From Heterohyrax brucei (taxonomy: Eukaryota; Chordata; Mammalia; Hyracoidea; Procaviidae), in contig CM053140.1 of NCBI GenBank assembly GCA_028571685.1, positions 145,189,701 to 145,253,700 on the forward strand: 64,000 nucleotides of DNA, read 5' to 3'. The notes below the pieces were generated by a model. It worked only from the letters and a program-made list of their open reading frames with translations, did not search any database and had not been told where the DNA came from. How positions within the stretch are numbered: the stretch's first letter is position 1; each line of letters starts with the position of its first letter. Position numbers and translations under genes: made by a program. This document shows, piece after piece, positions 54,183-64,000 of this stretch.

Positions 54183-54957
54183 TGATAGTTAATGTAATAT
54201 GTCAACTTGGATAGGCTATGATTCTCAGTTGTTTGGCAGACACTGAGCCGGTTACTCATCTGCAGTATAATATGATGTAATCACTTTCCATGATATGATC
54301 ACTCAACAAGTAAAAGAGAAGTTTCTTTCAGGGTATGGCCTGCATCCAGTATATAGTAAAACTGGTGAAAGGGCCTGAACCTGTGTTCAGGTCGGAACCT
54401 GTGCAAGGAGGAAACCTAATATAAAAGTGGTAAGATTGCACTCTGGATCTCTTTTCTGAGGTCCAGAAAAAAACAAGGTATTCCTGTCAAGTTCTGGCTC
54501 TCAGAGATTTCATTATGTAAATAGATATTCTGGAAAAGCGTGCTAACCCTATTGACTATGCACTCATCTCAACTTCTGACCTCTGGTTCCTGAAAATAAG
54601 TTTGCAGAAGTCTCTAAACTGTCACCTGACCTTCAAGCTTTGGATTTTCCAGCCTCTATAATTCTGCGGCTCATAGTGATCCTATAGGACAGAATAGAAC
54701 TGCCCTATAGTCTCCAGTGAGCACCTGGTAGGTTTGAACTGTTGACCTTTTGGCTACCAGCTTTAGCACCTAGCCATGATGCCACATTGGAATTGACTCA
54801 TTAGTTTGGTTTTATAATTCTGTGAGCCAGAATTGGTTTCCAGCCTGCCACCCAACCTACAAATCTGGCACTTACCAGTCCCCAAAACTCTGAATTATTC
54901 TTGAAGTAAATCTCTCTCTCATTGGTTTTGCTACTTTGGAGAACTCAAACTAAGACA
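54183..54957 (+). mobile_element. ERVL-type solo LTR, carrying a SINE
   Basis: Starts 'tgatagttaatgtaatatgtcaacttggataggctatgattctcag' and ends 'attggttttgctactttggagaactcaaactaagaca', i.e. TG...CA. Flanked by gggctta on both sides (54176-54182 and 54958-54964). About 630 bp without the SINE at 54667-54812. A near-terminal 'aagtaaatctctctctc' corresponds to the polyadenylation region of related LTRs. A different LTR family from the other four. Confidence 0.8.
54667..54812 (+). mobile_element. AfroSINE with 5' inversion (twin priming)
   Basis: 54667-54786 reads the SINE head and body in antisense ('cggctcatagtgatcctataggac...ccagctttagcacctagccatgatgcca'). 54787-54812 reads only the SINE tail in sense ('ttggaattgactcattagtttggttt'). 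The 10-bp tataattctg flanks the whole unit at 54657-54666 and 54813-54822. Together the two pieces cover almost the complete SINE. Confidence 0.85.
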
Positions 54958-54964
54958 GGGCTTA

Positions 54965-55402
54965 TAGCAGCTCTTGGTTAGTGCACTCTTGGAGATAACA
55001 AAACAATATACCAAATTTAGCTTTTTGTTTACAAAATACCTCTATTAGGTGTAGAACACTCAGTAGAAACATTTGTATTTCTAGAATATTTACAGTAAGA
55101 GTTGGTATTATTGTGTAGTCACCCAGGGAAGAACAATTACGTTACAGAATCTTTACAAACTAGTGTAACTGACCAGTGGCATGAAAAGTCAATGATGCAG
55201 TCTTCTGAGAGCAAAAAGAATGATTCAAGGTCTATCAGAAGGAATTTCCTGGTTGAGTCTCTGAAAATGCTATGATATTGATAAAATTTAGGGTAGATAA
55301 TCTTTTTAGAACTTCAATCTGAGGTCCTCAAATCTAGTAAGTTCAAGTTACTCCCTAGGCTAAGATTTAACTATTATGTATCACTTGTGCTACACCCCCA
55401 AA
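54965..55402. other. Non-coding AT-rich DNA
   Basis: No element or exon recognised. Confidence 0.45.
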
Positions 55403-55558
55403 ATTGTTGTGTGCAAGTCAGTTCCACCTCACAGCAGCCCTACAGAACAGATTAGAACTGCCCTGTAGAGTTTCTAAGGGGCAGCTGATAGATTCAAACT
55501 GCTAACATTTTGGTTAGCAGGCAAGCTCTTAACTACTCTCCCACCAGGGATCCCCGGT
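55403..55558 (-). mobile_element. AfroSINE, antisense
   Basis: 'gtgtgcaagtcagttccacctcacagcagccctacagaacagattagaactgccctgtagagtttctaagg' and 'gttagcaggcaagctcttaactactctcccaccagg'. Confidence 0.9.
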
Positions 55559-55920
55559 GTGCTAGACCCATGGTTATCAAATTTGTTCTGACCTTGGCAT
55601 TCCCAAGTCTCAATGATAATTAATATTATAAACTAATATCTTTTGAAAGAAAAACTTTCTTTTTTCAAAGATTCTACACAAGTGCTTTTCTGGAGGCAAT
55701 TGTTTTATCTTTACGATGAAAACAAAATATTTTAATAAGAGAACTTTAGATAATCAAGAAATAGAGCACAGATCTATAGAGCCATAGAGGAGTATAGTGA
55801 GAGAAATTTGGGTTGAAAAAGATGATCATTTCTCGGAGAGTCCGACTCAAATAATAACCCACAAATTATGACATGTCAACCAGAGCTGCTTACTGGATCC
55901 CTTGAATATACTGTAACAAA

Positions 55921-55956
<36 letters not shown>

Positions 55957-56081
55957 CACCACACTGTCATATAATCTGTTAACCTTTTACACATTGAGTC
56001 TCCTTTGTGAATCATGACTGTTTAGAGTAGAAAGGGACTCTTAGGGGTACTGAGATCTAACCTTCATACTTTTCAGATGTA
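55559..56081. other. Non-coding DNA, nothing recognised apart from a dinucleotide run
   Basis: Contains the (cg)n(ca)n tract listed separately; otherwise unassigned. Confidence 0.45.
55921..55955. repeat. (CG)n(CA)n tract, Z-DNA prone
   Basis: cgtgcgcgcgcgc followed by about eleven ca units: continuous alternating purine-pyrimidine with five cg steps. Confidence 0.93.
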
Positions 56082-56250
56082 GGGAAAACAAATAAACCCA
56101 GCACTGTTGAGTCAGTTCTGACTCATAGCAACTCTGTAGGTCAAAGTAGAACTGCCCCATAAAGTTTCCAAGAAGCATCTGGTAGATTTGAACTACTGAC
56201 CTTTTGGTCAGCAGATGTGGCACTTAACCACTATGCCACCAGGGTTTCCA
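56082..56250 (-). mobile_element. AfroSINE, antisense
   Basis: 'aaataaacccagcactgttgagtcagttctgactcatagcaactctgtagg' and 'ttggtcagcagatgtggcacttaaccactatgccaccagggtttcc'. Complete. Confidence 0.92.
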
Positions 56251-57306
56251 AAAACTAAAAAGGTTAATGACTTCCCCACAACCATACAACTAGCTAATGA
56301 CAGTGTTTGGTCTAGATCACAAAACTTGACTACTAGGCAATGAACTGGTAGGTAAGTTCTGTCTGCCCTGCATGCAAGTTAAATACTCTTAAATCACTGA
56401 GGTGGTATTTGATGAACTATTACTTTAAGTCATTAGGACTCTATTCCTAAGCATCTTAGAGGCAGTTTCAGGAGTAATGCCCTAATGGGCTTTGCAAGTT
56501 AGTGGAGCTTCCCATAGCAACTCTTTTGGTTCACAAGGGAAGCTCACTTTCAAGGACAACCTAGTTTAGCACATTCAAAGCAGCATAAAATACCACATAT
56601 TTTGAAAATAAGGATACATCCTATAAATAAATGTTTTGGAAAGAAGTCCTAAAACACGAACAGATGGTTTGTGTATCTTAGAAACACAAGGAGTGGGATT
56701 GTGGGATTATTATAAAGAAATCCAGCACTACTAATCTTTTCTTTTGTTTCTAAGAGAGTACTTCAAGTTGTTTATGAGGGAACTGACACAGACATAAATA
56801 TGTTTCTAAATTTTAGCAAAGCACTGAAGAGTCTCCCATAATGCAATAACGCAAAATCAGGGCAAAAAAAATAGCAAAGTTGTGCAAATACATAGTTGAT
56901 TGAATACATAGATACTGGTTACAAGAAACTAAGAGTATTGATTTTAACTCTTGTTTCAAAAAGAAATTACATACCTTACAATGACATATATAAGCTTAGG
57001 TACAGAGTAAAGAACTCAAGCAATATCTGTTTAATCAACTCCTTTATAAAACTTAAAAAACTATGTTTTTATTATGCTCTTCTAGATCATGAGTCTCATG
57101 TCTATTTTAGCACTTCACATACAGAAAGTATGCAATAAATGTTCCCTGAAAAATGCAATCTGCAGGTGATTTTAGGAATAGTTAATTAGAAGATGATTGA
57201 TCATTATTCACAAACCTTTAAATGCACTGTAAATGGGGGTTTAATGACACAACCAAAATAGAATTAGGCAACCTGTGTATCTTGTTTTTAAATTAAAAAA
57301 TCAGAA
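56251..57306. other. Non-coding AT-rich DNA
   Basis: No element or exon recognised in about 1.05 kb. Confidence 0.45.
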
Positions 57307-59430
57307 GATGGCCCAAGATGGCAGCTTAGTCAGTCACACCATGCCATCCTCCTACAGCAAACACCCAAGAAACCAAGTGGAACACATAAGTGACAACCTT
57401 GCAGTCCTGAGCAACAAATGGAAGGATGAAGAATTAGAATGAACACCAAATGGAATGGGAAACTGCATGAAAACTTCAAACAAAGACATTTATTGATTTT
57501 AGGCTCTCCATCAGCCAGCCCAGAGCACCACGGGCTGAAACAAAGCAAACACAATTCCAGGGTGAGGAGCACAGAAAAGCAGCTTCATAAGGTTCCTGAT
57601 AGAAGGCATAGATGCTGTCTAGACAAATCCAGAATGAAGGACAGTGCGTAGAACATGAAACAAATCTAAGGAGAGAAAGTCCAGGAAGGTGGGTGAGTGC
57701 TCCAGGGATTCAGGTGATCACAGAGCAGGAAGAAAGCCAGAAACTAGGGACAGAACTACTCTGCAGCAGTGGTCCCTGGTTTTTTGGACAGGTGATACCC
57801 ACAAAGTACTGGATCCACAGAGTGGCAACTGAATATTCTCCCACTTGACCAACCTCTGGACAGTAAGCCCTTCATGCATTTGGTTGGGGCCAGGTCATGG
57901 TCACTGGTTGCAGCCCATGGGAAGTACATTGGTACCCATGCTGGTAACCATAACAGCATCCTCCCTCTCCCCTTGGCCTTCTCAGTGTCAATCAGTGTGC
58001 TTACCACCCTATCCCACATGCTCAGTGACTAGACTCACAAGTCTCCTCTCCTCCCACCCTCATTGTGACTAGTGATGCACCCAGCCCCCACTGAACTACC
58101 TACCCCATGATTGGTGTCACACACACTGTCATGCCAGCAGACTGGCAGTAGGCAGCACATGCCTGCCTCCTCCTACTACCCCACCCACCTGACGATCAGC
58201 AACATGCATTTCCACAAGGCCAGTCTGGTAACAGGCCGCATGTACAAATGTGCTAACAGTCAGTGGCATAAGTCACCTATCTGGCAACTGCTGGAACAAG
58301 ACACCCTTGCCCCGCAACCAGTGGTGTGAGCTTCCATGCCACCCACCAAGCAACCACTGACATATAAACCTCTGCCCTGACCACCTGGCAACAGGCACAA
58401 CCATACCATCCACAATGTGGACACAGGAGAGAATGCTCCTTGTACTCATGCCTGCTCACTGGCTGGACAGGCACATCAACACATCAGCAAAGTCCATCTC
58501 TACAGACAGCATCTTCACTTTGCCAGACAGAGGTCAGGATATCTAGAAGGATTCTCATCAAACATTCATCTGGCTGCAATGTCACATATCCCACATGCAC
58601 ATTGACTGAAAACCGTTGGTCCCTGATTACCTACTGAAATGCCAATTCATATACACACAGAAGGCTTATTCCATTCATTTAGGTAGTAGTCCCTCATAGC
58701 AGCTATGGAGACAACTTGCCTTGACCTTCAGAAGCCACACTAGCTGCTAGTACCAACCCAGAAGGACCCTATTGTTCCACAAATCCTGTGGAGGGATCTG
58801 ACCCACACAACACTTGTCATCCAGTATCAGGAAAAGAACCTGTTCTGATTTCCACTCGATCCTGCAAGGGAAGATATACAAGTCTAATCACAGAGGATTC
58901 ACAAGTAGATCCACTACTTCGTGAACACACTTGCCCAAATCTCACAGGGGAAATCACAACTAGTCAACCAACATGGCTCATGTCACACATAGACCATTAC
59001 CACAAACCTAGGGTTTCACGTTGGTTCTTCTTGATTCAGCTGTGGATAAGGAAGTGACACTGGAACAGATCTAAGGTTCCAAATTGGAGTAAAATGGAAC
59101 CATAACTGAAAGGAGAAAAATTATGGATCTGAGACCTGCTAGAAGCTTAATCTCCCCCCAGAGAAAAAAGACAGTGTACTTGTCACATGGTAAACAATTC
59201 TCTTACTTGTTAGATTTTCTGCAGAGTTAGAAATTTTGTTGCTTCACTGAAAGATGGTGTGTGACTGTGCTGCTTTGAATTGTGTCATTCTCCTCATTGC
59301 TGGCAATAATCCAATCTCAAGCATTAGACTACTGAAAAGGTTTACTACATCTTTTCTGCATCTACCATTCCAGAGCTTCAGTGCATAAATTTTCCAATTC
59401 TGTGTGTGGCACTGGATCACTACAATTTTA
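57307..59430 (+). other. Old L1 5' UTR-like region
   Basis: C-rich text with recurring short phrases ('ccaccca', 'gcaacagg', 'catgcc') and many small unsupported open frames on both strands. I assign it to the L1 5' UTR because of its start and its position before ORF1. I have no independent proof for the interior. Confidence 0.5.
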
Positions 59431-59619
59431 AAGTTTGTGGAACACTGTTTCTAGTTTTACCTCTTCAGCCATGACTGAACCACTTAAAACCAGTTTGAAA
59501 CTGCACAAAACAATAATGACTCGAAATAATATGAAGGAAGATATTCTAAAGAGAAAGAGAAGAAACAAATCTGAGGGATATAGATATATCTATAAACCAC
59601 CATCAACAACAAAAGTCAG

Positions 59620-59650
59620 CCAAGCCAAGTGCCGTCGAGTCAGATCTGAA
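59620..59650 (-). mobile_element. 31-bp insertion of a SINE/RTE 3' terminus
   Basis: The insert contains ccaagtgccgtcgagtcag and lies between perfect 9-bp copies of aaaagtcag (59611-59619 and 59651-59659). Reverse-complemented, it gives the same 3' end as the 19-bp insertion at 38730 ('gactcgacggcacttggcttgg'). Confidence 0.85.
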
Positions 59651-59797
59651 AAAAGTCAGGACAAAACAAAAAAATATATGATCAATAAAGAAATACATAA
59701 ACAGATTAATTAATACATCAATGTCTTGAAGACAACAAACAATAACAAATAACAAGAAGAAACAGGATAAGATGGCTTAAACAAAGGAGTAAAATAA

Positions 59798-59956
59798 ACC
59801 AGAACCAAACACACTGCCATCGAGTTGATTCTGACTCATGGTGACCATATAGGATGGCATAGAACTGCCCTATAGCGTTTCCAAGGATCAGCTGGTGGAT
59901 TTGAACTGCTGGCCTTTTGGTTAGCAGATGTACCACTTAACCACTACAACTTCAGG
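59798..59956 (-). mobile_element. AfroSINE, antisense, inside the old L1
   Basis: 'ccaaacacactgccatcgagttgattctgactcatggtgaccatatagg' and 'ttggttagcagatgtaccacttaaccactac'. Confidence 0.9.
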
Positions 59957-61249
59957 TTAGAGGGACAGAAAACCTACCTGAGAAAGAAATAATAACAAAA
60001 CTACAACTACCTGATAAGAATTCAAAAGACTAACATCTAGGGTCCTTAAGGTTATCAAGGGAAACATAGAAAAACACTAAAGGAAGCCAAATGGCAAACT
60101 AAATAGACAATTAAAAACCACACAAAAACAACAGCTAGAAATCCAGAAGATAAACAATAAAATGTTAGAAATGGATAATTCAATGGACTGATGTAGAAGT
60201 AGAATTGAATCAATGGAAGAATCAGCCAAATAGAGGACAAATTTCTTGATACTAATTTAAGAATCAGAAAAAAGACTTATAAAAAAATGAAGAAAATCTC
60301 AGACTTCTGTTGGATACAGTAAAGAGAAATAACTTACACGTAATGGAATTCTGGAAGAAGTAAAGGTAAAAAAAAAAATACAGACAAGATTTCTGAAGAT
60401 GTATTGGCAGAGATCATGAAAGTTGAGGTTTCCATACTAGAAGTTCAATAAACTTCGTATAGGACAAACCCCAAAAGAAATTCACTGTGATACATCATAA
60501 TCAAACTTTCCGAAAACAAAGACAAAGAAAGAATTCTGAGAGTAGCTGATAAAAGAATGATGTATCATTCACAAAGGGGCATCAGTAAGGCTAAGCATTG
60601 ATTACTCATCAGAAAACATGAAGGCGAGAAACAAATGACATGTCCTATATAAAATCCTGAAAGAAAGGTGGGGGGGGAACTACCATTCAAGAATCATATA
60701 TCAAGCAAAACTATCTTTTAAAAAATGATGGCAAAACAAGAACATTCTAAGAGAAGCAGAAATTAAGACAATTTGTAAATACCAGACCAGCCTTCTAAGA
60801 AATATTAAAGGAGCCCTTCAGATACAGAAACAGTGACATAACACAGCTGCCCGAGATAGACATATGACAGCAGAAACCAAATATCAAACCAGATAAAGAC
60901 TTCACAAAAATAAAACAGCAAAACTTATTATAGGAAATCACATATGTTAAGCTGTAAATGAAGATAACTTTAAAACAAAATAGGGGATAAATGGCATAGT
61001 TATAGACCTTCCATATGGAGAGAAAGTCAAGGAAATTTCAAGATATTATAGACTTTTAAATGTAGGAGGATAAAGGTAGGTTTCAGAGACTATCAATCTA
61101 CTCACTAAAATAAAAAGCAGCAAACACAAAAACAACAACAATAGATGATAGGAAAAGAAAAATATTATACAAAAAGAAAACTTATCACAGAAAATTAAAA
61201 AGAACAAAGAAACCATTAATGACACCAAAAAATTACAAAAAAGTGACAG

Positions 61250-61922
61250 GAATGAATTCATACATACAAATAATCACACAGAATGTACACTGATTAAAAG
61301 CACCAGTCTAGAGACAGAGGCAAAATGGATTAAAAAAAATTCATAAGACTCATTAATACATTGCCAAAAAGAGACACACTTTAGACACAAAGACATAAAT
61401 AGGTAAAAAAATAAATAAAAGGATAGAAAAAATACATCAAGCAAACAATAATCACAAAAAGCAGGAATGGCAATAATCTCCAATGAGATAGACTGTAAGT
61501 CAAAATTTACTTTGAGAATTGAAGAAAAGCATTATATAACGATTAAAGTTTTAGTTCACCCAAGGTGGCAAAATAATAATAATTATTTGGATGTACAGTG
61601 ACAGAGCTTTAAAATACATGAAACAAAGCCTAACAGAATTGAAAAGAGAAATAGACAACCCTACAACAATAGGAGGAGACTTTAACATAAACAATTTTAG
61701 ATGTTGGATAGAATAGAAAGAAAATCAGCTAAGACAAAATAACACAAACAACTTGATGTCATAGACATATACAGAACACACCAGCCAACAGCAAAATAGC
61801 ACACATTCTTCTCTAATGCACATGGATCATTCTCAGAATAGACCATACATTAAACCACAGAGTAAGCCTCAATAAATTCAAAAACATAAAAAATACAAAG
61901 CATTTTCTTTCATCATAACACT
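61250..61922 (+). pseudogene. Old L1 ORF2 endonuclease remnant
   Basis: Phrases recall the L1 AP-endonuclease in order: 'agagacagaggcaaaatggattaaaa', 'gagacacactttagacacaaagacataaatagg', 'gcaggaatggcaataatctccaatgagatagac', 'aataggaggagactttaacat' (GDFN), 'acatatacagaacacaccagcc', 'ttctctaatgcacatggatcattctcagaatagacc'. Not translatable in one frame. ORF2 continues for ~70 bp after the LTR. Confidence 0.75.
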
Positions 61923-62450
61923 TGTTATGGATTGAATTATGCACGTACACCTCCCCCAATGTATCTCAACTTAGCTAGTCTATGATTCCCAGTATTGTGT
62001 GACTGTTCACCATTTTGTCATCTGATGTGATTTTCTTACGTGCTGTGAATTCTACATCTATGATATTAATGAGGTAGGATCAGTAGCAGTTATGTTAATA
62101 TGATAGGACTCAATCTACAAGATTAGGTTTTATCTTAAGTCAATCTCTTTCAAGGTATAAAAGAAAGAAGTGAGCAGAGACCTGGGAACCTGATATTTCA
62201 AAGAAAATAATGCTAGGAACAAAACATGTCTTTTGGACCTGGGGTCCCTGCACTGAAAAATACCTAGTCTAAGGGGTGATTGATGATGAGGACCTCCTGC
62301 CAGAACCAGGAAAGAGAGTAAGACTTCCTTTGGAGCTTATGCCAGGAATTTGGACTTCTAGGCTATTTGACTGTGAGGGAATAAACTTCTGTCTGCTGAA
62401 GCCATCCACTTGTAGTATTTCTGTTATAGCAGCACTAGATAACTAAGACA
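61923..62450 (+). mobile_element. ERVL/MaLR-type solo LTR inside the old L1
   Basis: 528 bp, 'tgttatggattgaattatgc' to 'cagcactagataactaagaca'. A perfect 5-bp duplication acact (61918-61922 and 62451-62455) is the ERVL-type target length. Contains aataaa ('gggaataaacttctgtctgctgaagccatcc'). L1 ORF2 text is continuous across it when removed. The best preserved of the four related LTRs. Confidence 0.93.
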
Positions 62451-62535
62451 ACACTGCAGAACTGGAAATCAATAACAGAGAGAACAAGGAAAAAAATACA
62501 TGGAAACTCAATACCACTTTATTTTAAAAGTATTG

Positions 62536-64000
62536 CCAGGGTAGTGTCAAGACGACAGACTAAGCATGCGTCTCCCTAAATCCCTCTGGAAACCAAGACC
62601 TGAACTGATAACTAAATGGAGCCTCCTGGACACCTAGTGAGCCCTACAACACAGGACTGACTTTAGAAGTGGTCAGATACTTTTCACCTTTCATTTTAAG
62701 ACATTCTAGACTCAACGGCACTTAGCTTAGCAGAGAAACAACTGCAGTCCATTCTCACAGCATCTCTCCCAGCCTTTATTGACTCACAAGAAGGGCCCAA
62801 AGCAACGGATTCTGGAGAAAAGAGTAATGAAAGAATCACCCATGGCTTCAGATGACCCCCAAAAGAAAGAACCAAAAAATTTTCCGGATGAAGAAATCTT
62901 TCTGAAACTATTGGAAGGTGAATACAAAAGGATTGTATACAGAGCCCTCTTAGACCTTATACAAAATGCAGAAGAGTGAAAAGAAAAATTAAGCAAGCTG
63001 TTTGATCTGATAGAACACCAGTACTCTGAAATCCAACAGATCAAGAACAAGATCAAAGAGACAGAAATTTCAGTTCAAAGCCAAGAGAACAGAATGAAAC
63101 AAATGGAAAATAGACTTTCTGACTTGGAAGACAAAGCTACTGACTCCAACATCTATGAGGAGAAATCAGAAAAAAGAAGCAAGAAAAATTAAGAAGCATT
63201 AAGAAACATGCGGGACTCTATTAAGAAGAATATCTACCATAATGGAGTTCCTGAACAGGGTAAGACACGTGAGAACACAGAGAGTGTTGTTGCTGAGCTG
63301 CTGACAGAAAACTTCACAGACATTATGAAAGAAGAAAATATAGATATCCAAGATGCATAAGGAACACGACTCAATATAGATGCTGAAACAAAGACCGCAA
63401 GATGTATTATAATCAAGCTTAACAAAGTGAAACATAAGCAGAAACTCTTAACGACAGCAAGATTCAAAGTAAAGTTAACATTCAGAGGGAAACCCTGTAG
63501 GCTTTCGTCAGATTTCTCTGTAGAAACTATGCTGGCATGGAGACAGTGGCATGACACATTCAAAACCTTGAAGGAGAAGAACTTCCAACCAAGAATTATA
63601 TATCCTGCAAAATATCTTTCAAATATGAAAATGAAATTAAGACATTGGCAGATAAACAGAAACTCACAGACTTTGTAAAAACCAAACCAAAGCTACGAGA
63701 AATACTGACAGAAGCTCTTGTCTTAGAAGAACAAAACAACTAACTTTATATTTCAGAAGCAAACACAGTACACATCACCCAAAAACCTAATCAGTTAGGG
63801 AAGGCTAGAAACTCAAAGATATAATAGTGAAAGAAAGGATCCAGTGATTATATCATGAAAGCTATGATGTCATCATATTAAAAAGAGGGATGCACTACAG
63901 TTGTTACAGTCCTTCAGAATGGAGAGGAAGTTAATAAGACTGGTAGTAATTAAAACTGGGCTTATACATAGTTTATTAAGGGAGATCACAGGGGCGGCTG
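62536..64000 (+). mobile_element. Younger L1, 5' part, continuing beyond the window
   Basis: It starts 'ccagggtagtgtcaagacgacagactaagcatgcgtc', parallel to the L1 at 8644. The 5' UTR has lost most of its middle: after 'ccctacaacacagg' it jumps to text equal to about 9529 of the other element. ORF1 and the beginning of the inter-ORF spacer follow, to the window edge. The 3' end and target duplication are outside the window. Confidence 0.9.
62779..63743 (+). pseudogene. L1 ORF1p in the younger L1, broken
   Basis: Same protein as ORF1 at 9622: N-terminal KKGPKQRI, then EYKRIVYRALLDLIQNA and a stop at 62977-62979. The coiled-coil region ('ctgatagaacaccagtactctgaaatcc') and C-terminal domain (TFRGKPCRLSSDFSVETMLAWRQWHDTFK, open from 63427) remain in order, ending at taa 63741-63743. 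Another stop lies at 63358-63360. Not expressible as one chain. Confidence 0.88.

Larger units (their letters stand above)
59471..60830 (+). pseudogene. Old L1 ORF1-like remnant
   Basis: Starts MTEPLKTSLKLHKT and includes 'atggaattctggaagaagtaaagg' (RRM region) and 'ccattcaagaatcatatatcaagcaaaactatctttt' (C-terminal domain, NYQAKLSF-like). It ends around 'aaatattaaaggagcccttcag'. It is broken by stops, a 31-bp insertion (59620-59650) and an AfroSINE (59798-59956). ORF1p would bind L1 RNA; this copy cannot. Confidence 0.65.
57307..62525 (+). mobile_element. Old L1, interrupted by SINE, LTR and a younger L1
   Basis: 5' end 'atggcccaagatggcagcttagtcag' resembles L1 5' termini. A roughly 2.1-kb C-rich 5' UTR follows to about 59,430, then ORF1-like (from 59,471) and ORF2 endonuclease-like sequence (about 61,250-61,922). 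After the LTR (61923-62450) ORF2 text resumes ('cagaactggaaatcaataacagagagaacaagg') until about 62,525, where the next L1 begins. Stops and frameshifts are abundant. It is clearly more diverged than the L1 at 8.6 kb and probably a different subfamily. Confidence 0.75.

Noticed and set aside
55921..55955. Functional Z-DNA regulatory element
   Set aside because: Alternating (cg)(ca) can adopt Z-DNA, but there is no promoter context. Kept only as a microsatellite.
57439..58637. Cluster of short open frames on both strands
   Set aside because: They lie in the C-rich 5' UTR-like part of the old L1, overlap one another, and show no shared domain.
1..64000. CRISPR arrays, bacterial or phage genes, plasmid features
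   Set aside because: The sequence is mammalian nuclear DNA: MIR, L1, RTE, tRNA SINEs and ERV LTRs. No spaced direct-repeat array or prokaryotic coding density is present.

Overview
This window looks like nuclear DNA of an afrotherian mammal, most likely an elephant or a close relative. The evidence is the repeat content. There are about thirty copies of AfroSINE, a tRNA-derived SINE whose tail reads roughly 'tatgagtcggaatcgactc'. There are several RTE-type LINE segments with the same tail, L1 elements with a lineage-typical 3' UTR, and ERVL/MaLR-type solo LTRs. Ancient MIRs provide the mammalian background. The family calls are from memory of these repeats, not from a database search. I found no recognisable host protein-coding exon, so I read the window as intergenic or deep intronic.

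Layout. 1-8.6 kb: unique AT-rich DNA with AfroSINEs, MIRs and an RTE 3' fragment. 8.64-15.84 kb: a full-length L1 with 5' UTR, broken ORF1, nonsense-riddled ORF2, G-rich 3' UTR and a 12-bp target duplication, sitting inside an old MIR. 15.9-24 kb: SINEs, a fold-back mariner derivative and RTE fragments. 24.0-27.5 kb: a nearly complete minus-strand RTE LINE split by a solo LTR. 28.6-29.7 kb: an antisense L1 3' UTR. 31.0-32.3 kb: a full-length but dead mariner transposon. 33.1-34.7 kb: an LTR, a GC-rich unclassified block and a truncated L1. 35.2-41 kb: a repeat-poor interval. 41-57 kb: dense SINEs, a tRNA-Gly-headed SINE, a CpG-containing promoter-like segment near 45.0 kb (minus strand), a second fold-back mariner copy near 50.5 kb, and two LTRs. 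57.3-64.0 kb: an old L1 interrupted by a solo LTR and then by the 5' part of a younger L1 that runs off the window.

The most interesting observations are all about mobile DNA. (1) Two 515-550 bp fold-back elements share the same internal junction between an inverted and a direct copy of a mariner 3' end, so they appear to be one amplified non-autonomous family. (2) Very short insertions (19 and 31 bp) of the SINE/RTE 3' terminus are flanked by perfect 9-11 bp target duplications, and two further sites share the same sequence. (3) One AfroSINE has a 5' inversion typical of twin priming, and another looks dimeric. (4) The full-length L1 ORF2 has nine premature stops but no net frameshift over 1,275 codons. 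A TATA-like, CpG-containing segment with a strong splice donor at 44,976-45,067 (minus strand) is the best candidate for a host transcription start.

The elements depend on one another. The L1s and the RTE LINE encode endonuclease and reverse transcriptase. AfroSINE and the tRNA-Gly SINE end in the RTE 3' tail and so were probably mobilised by RTE. The fold-back elements would have depended on a mariner transposase like the one decayed at 31 kb. Every autonomous element here carries inactivating mutations.
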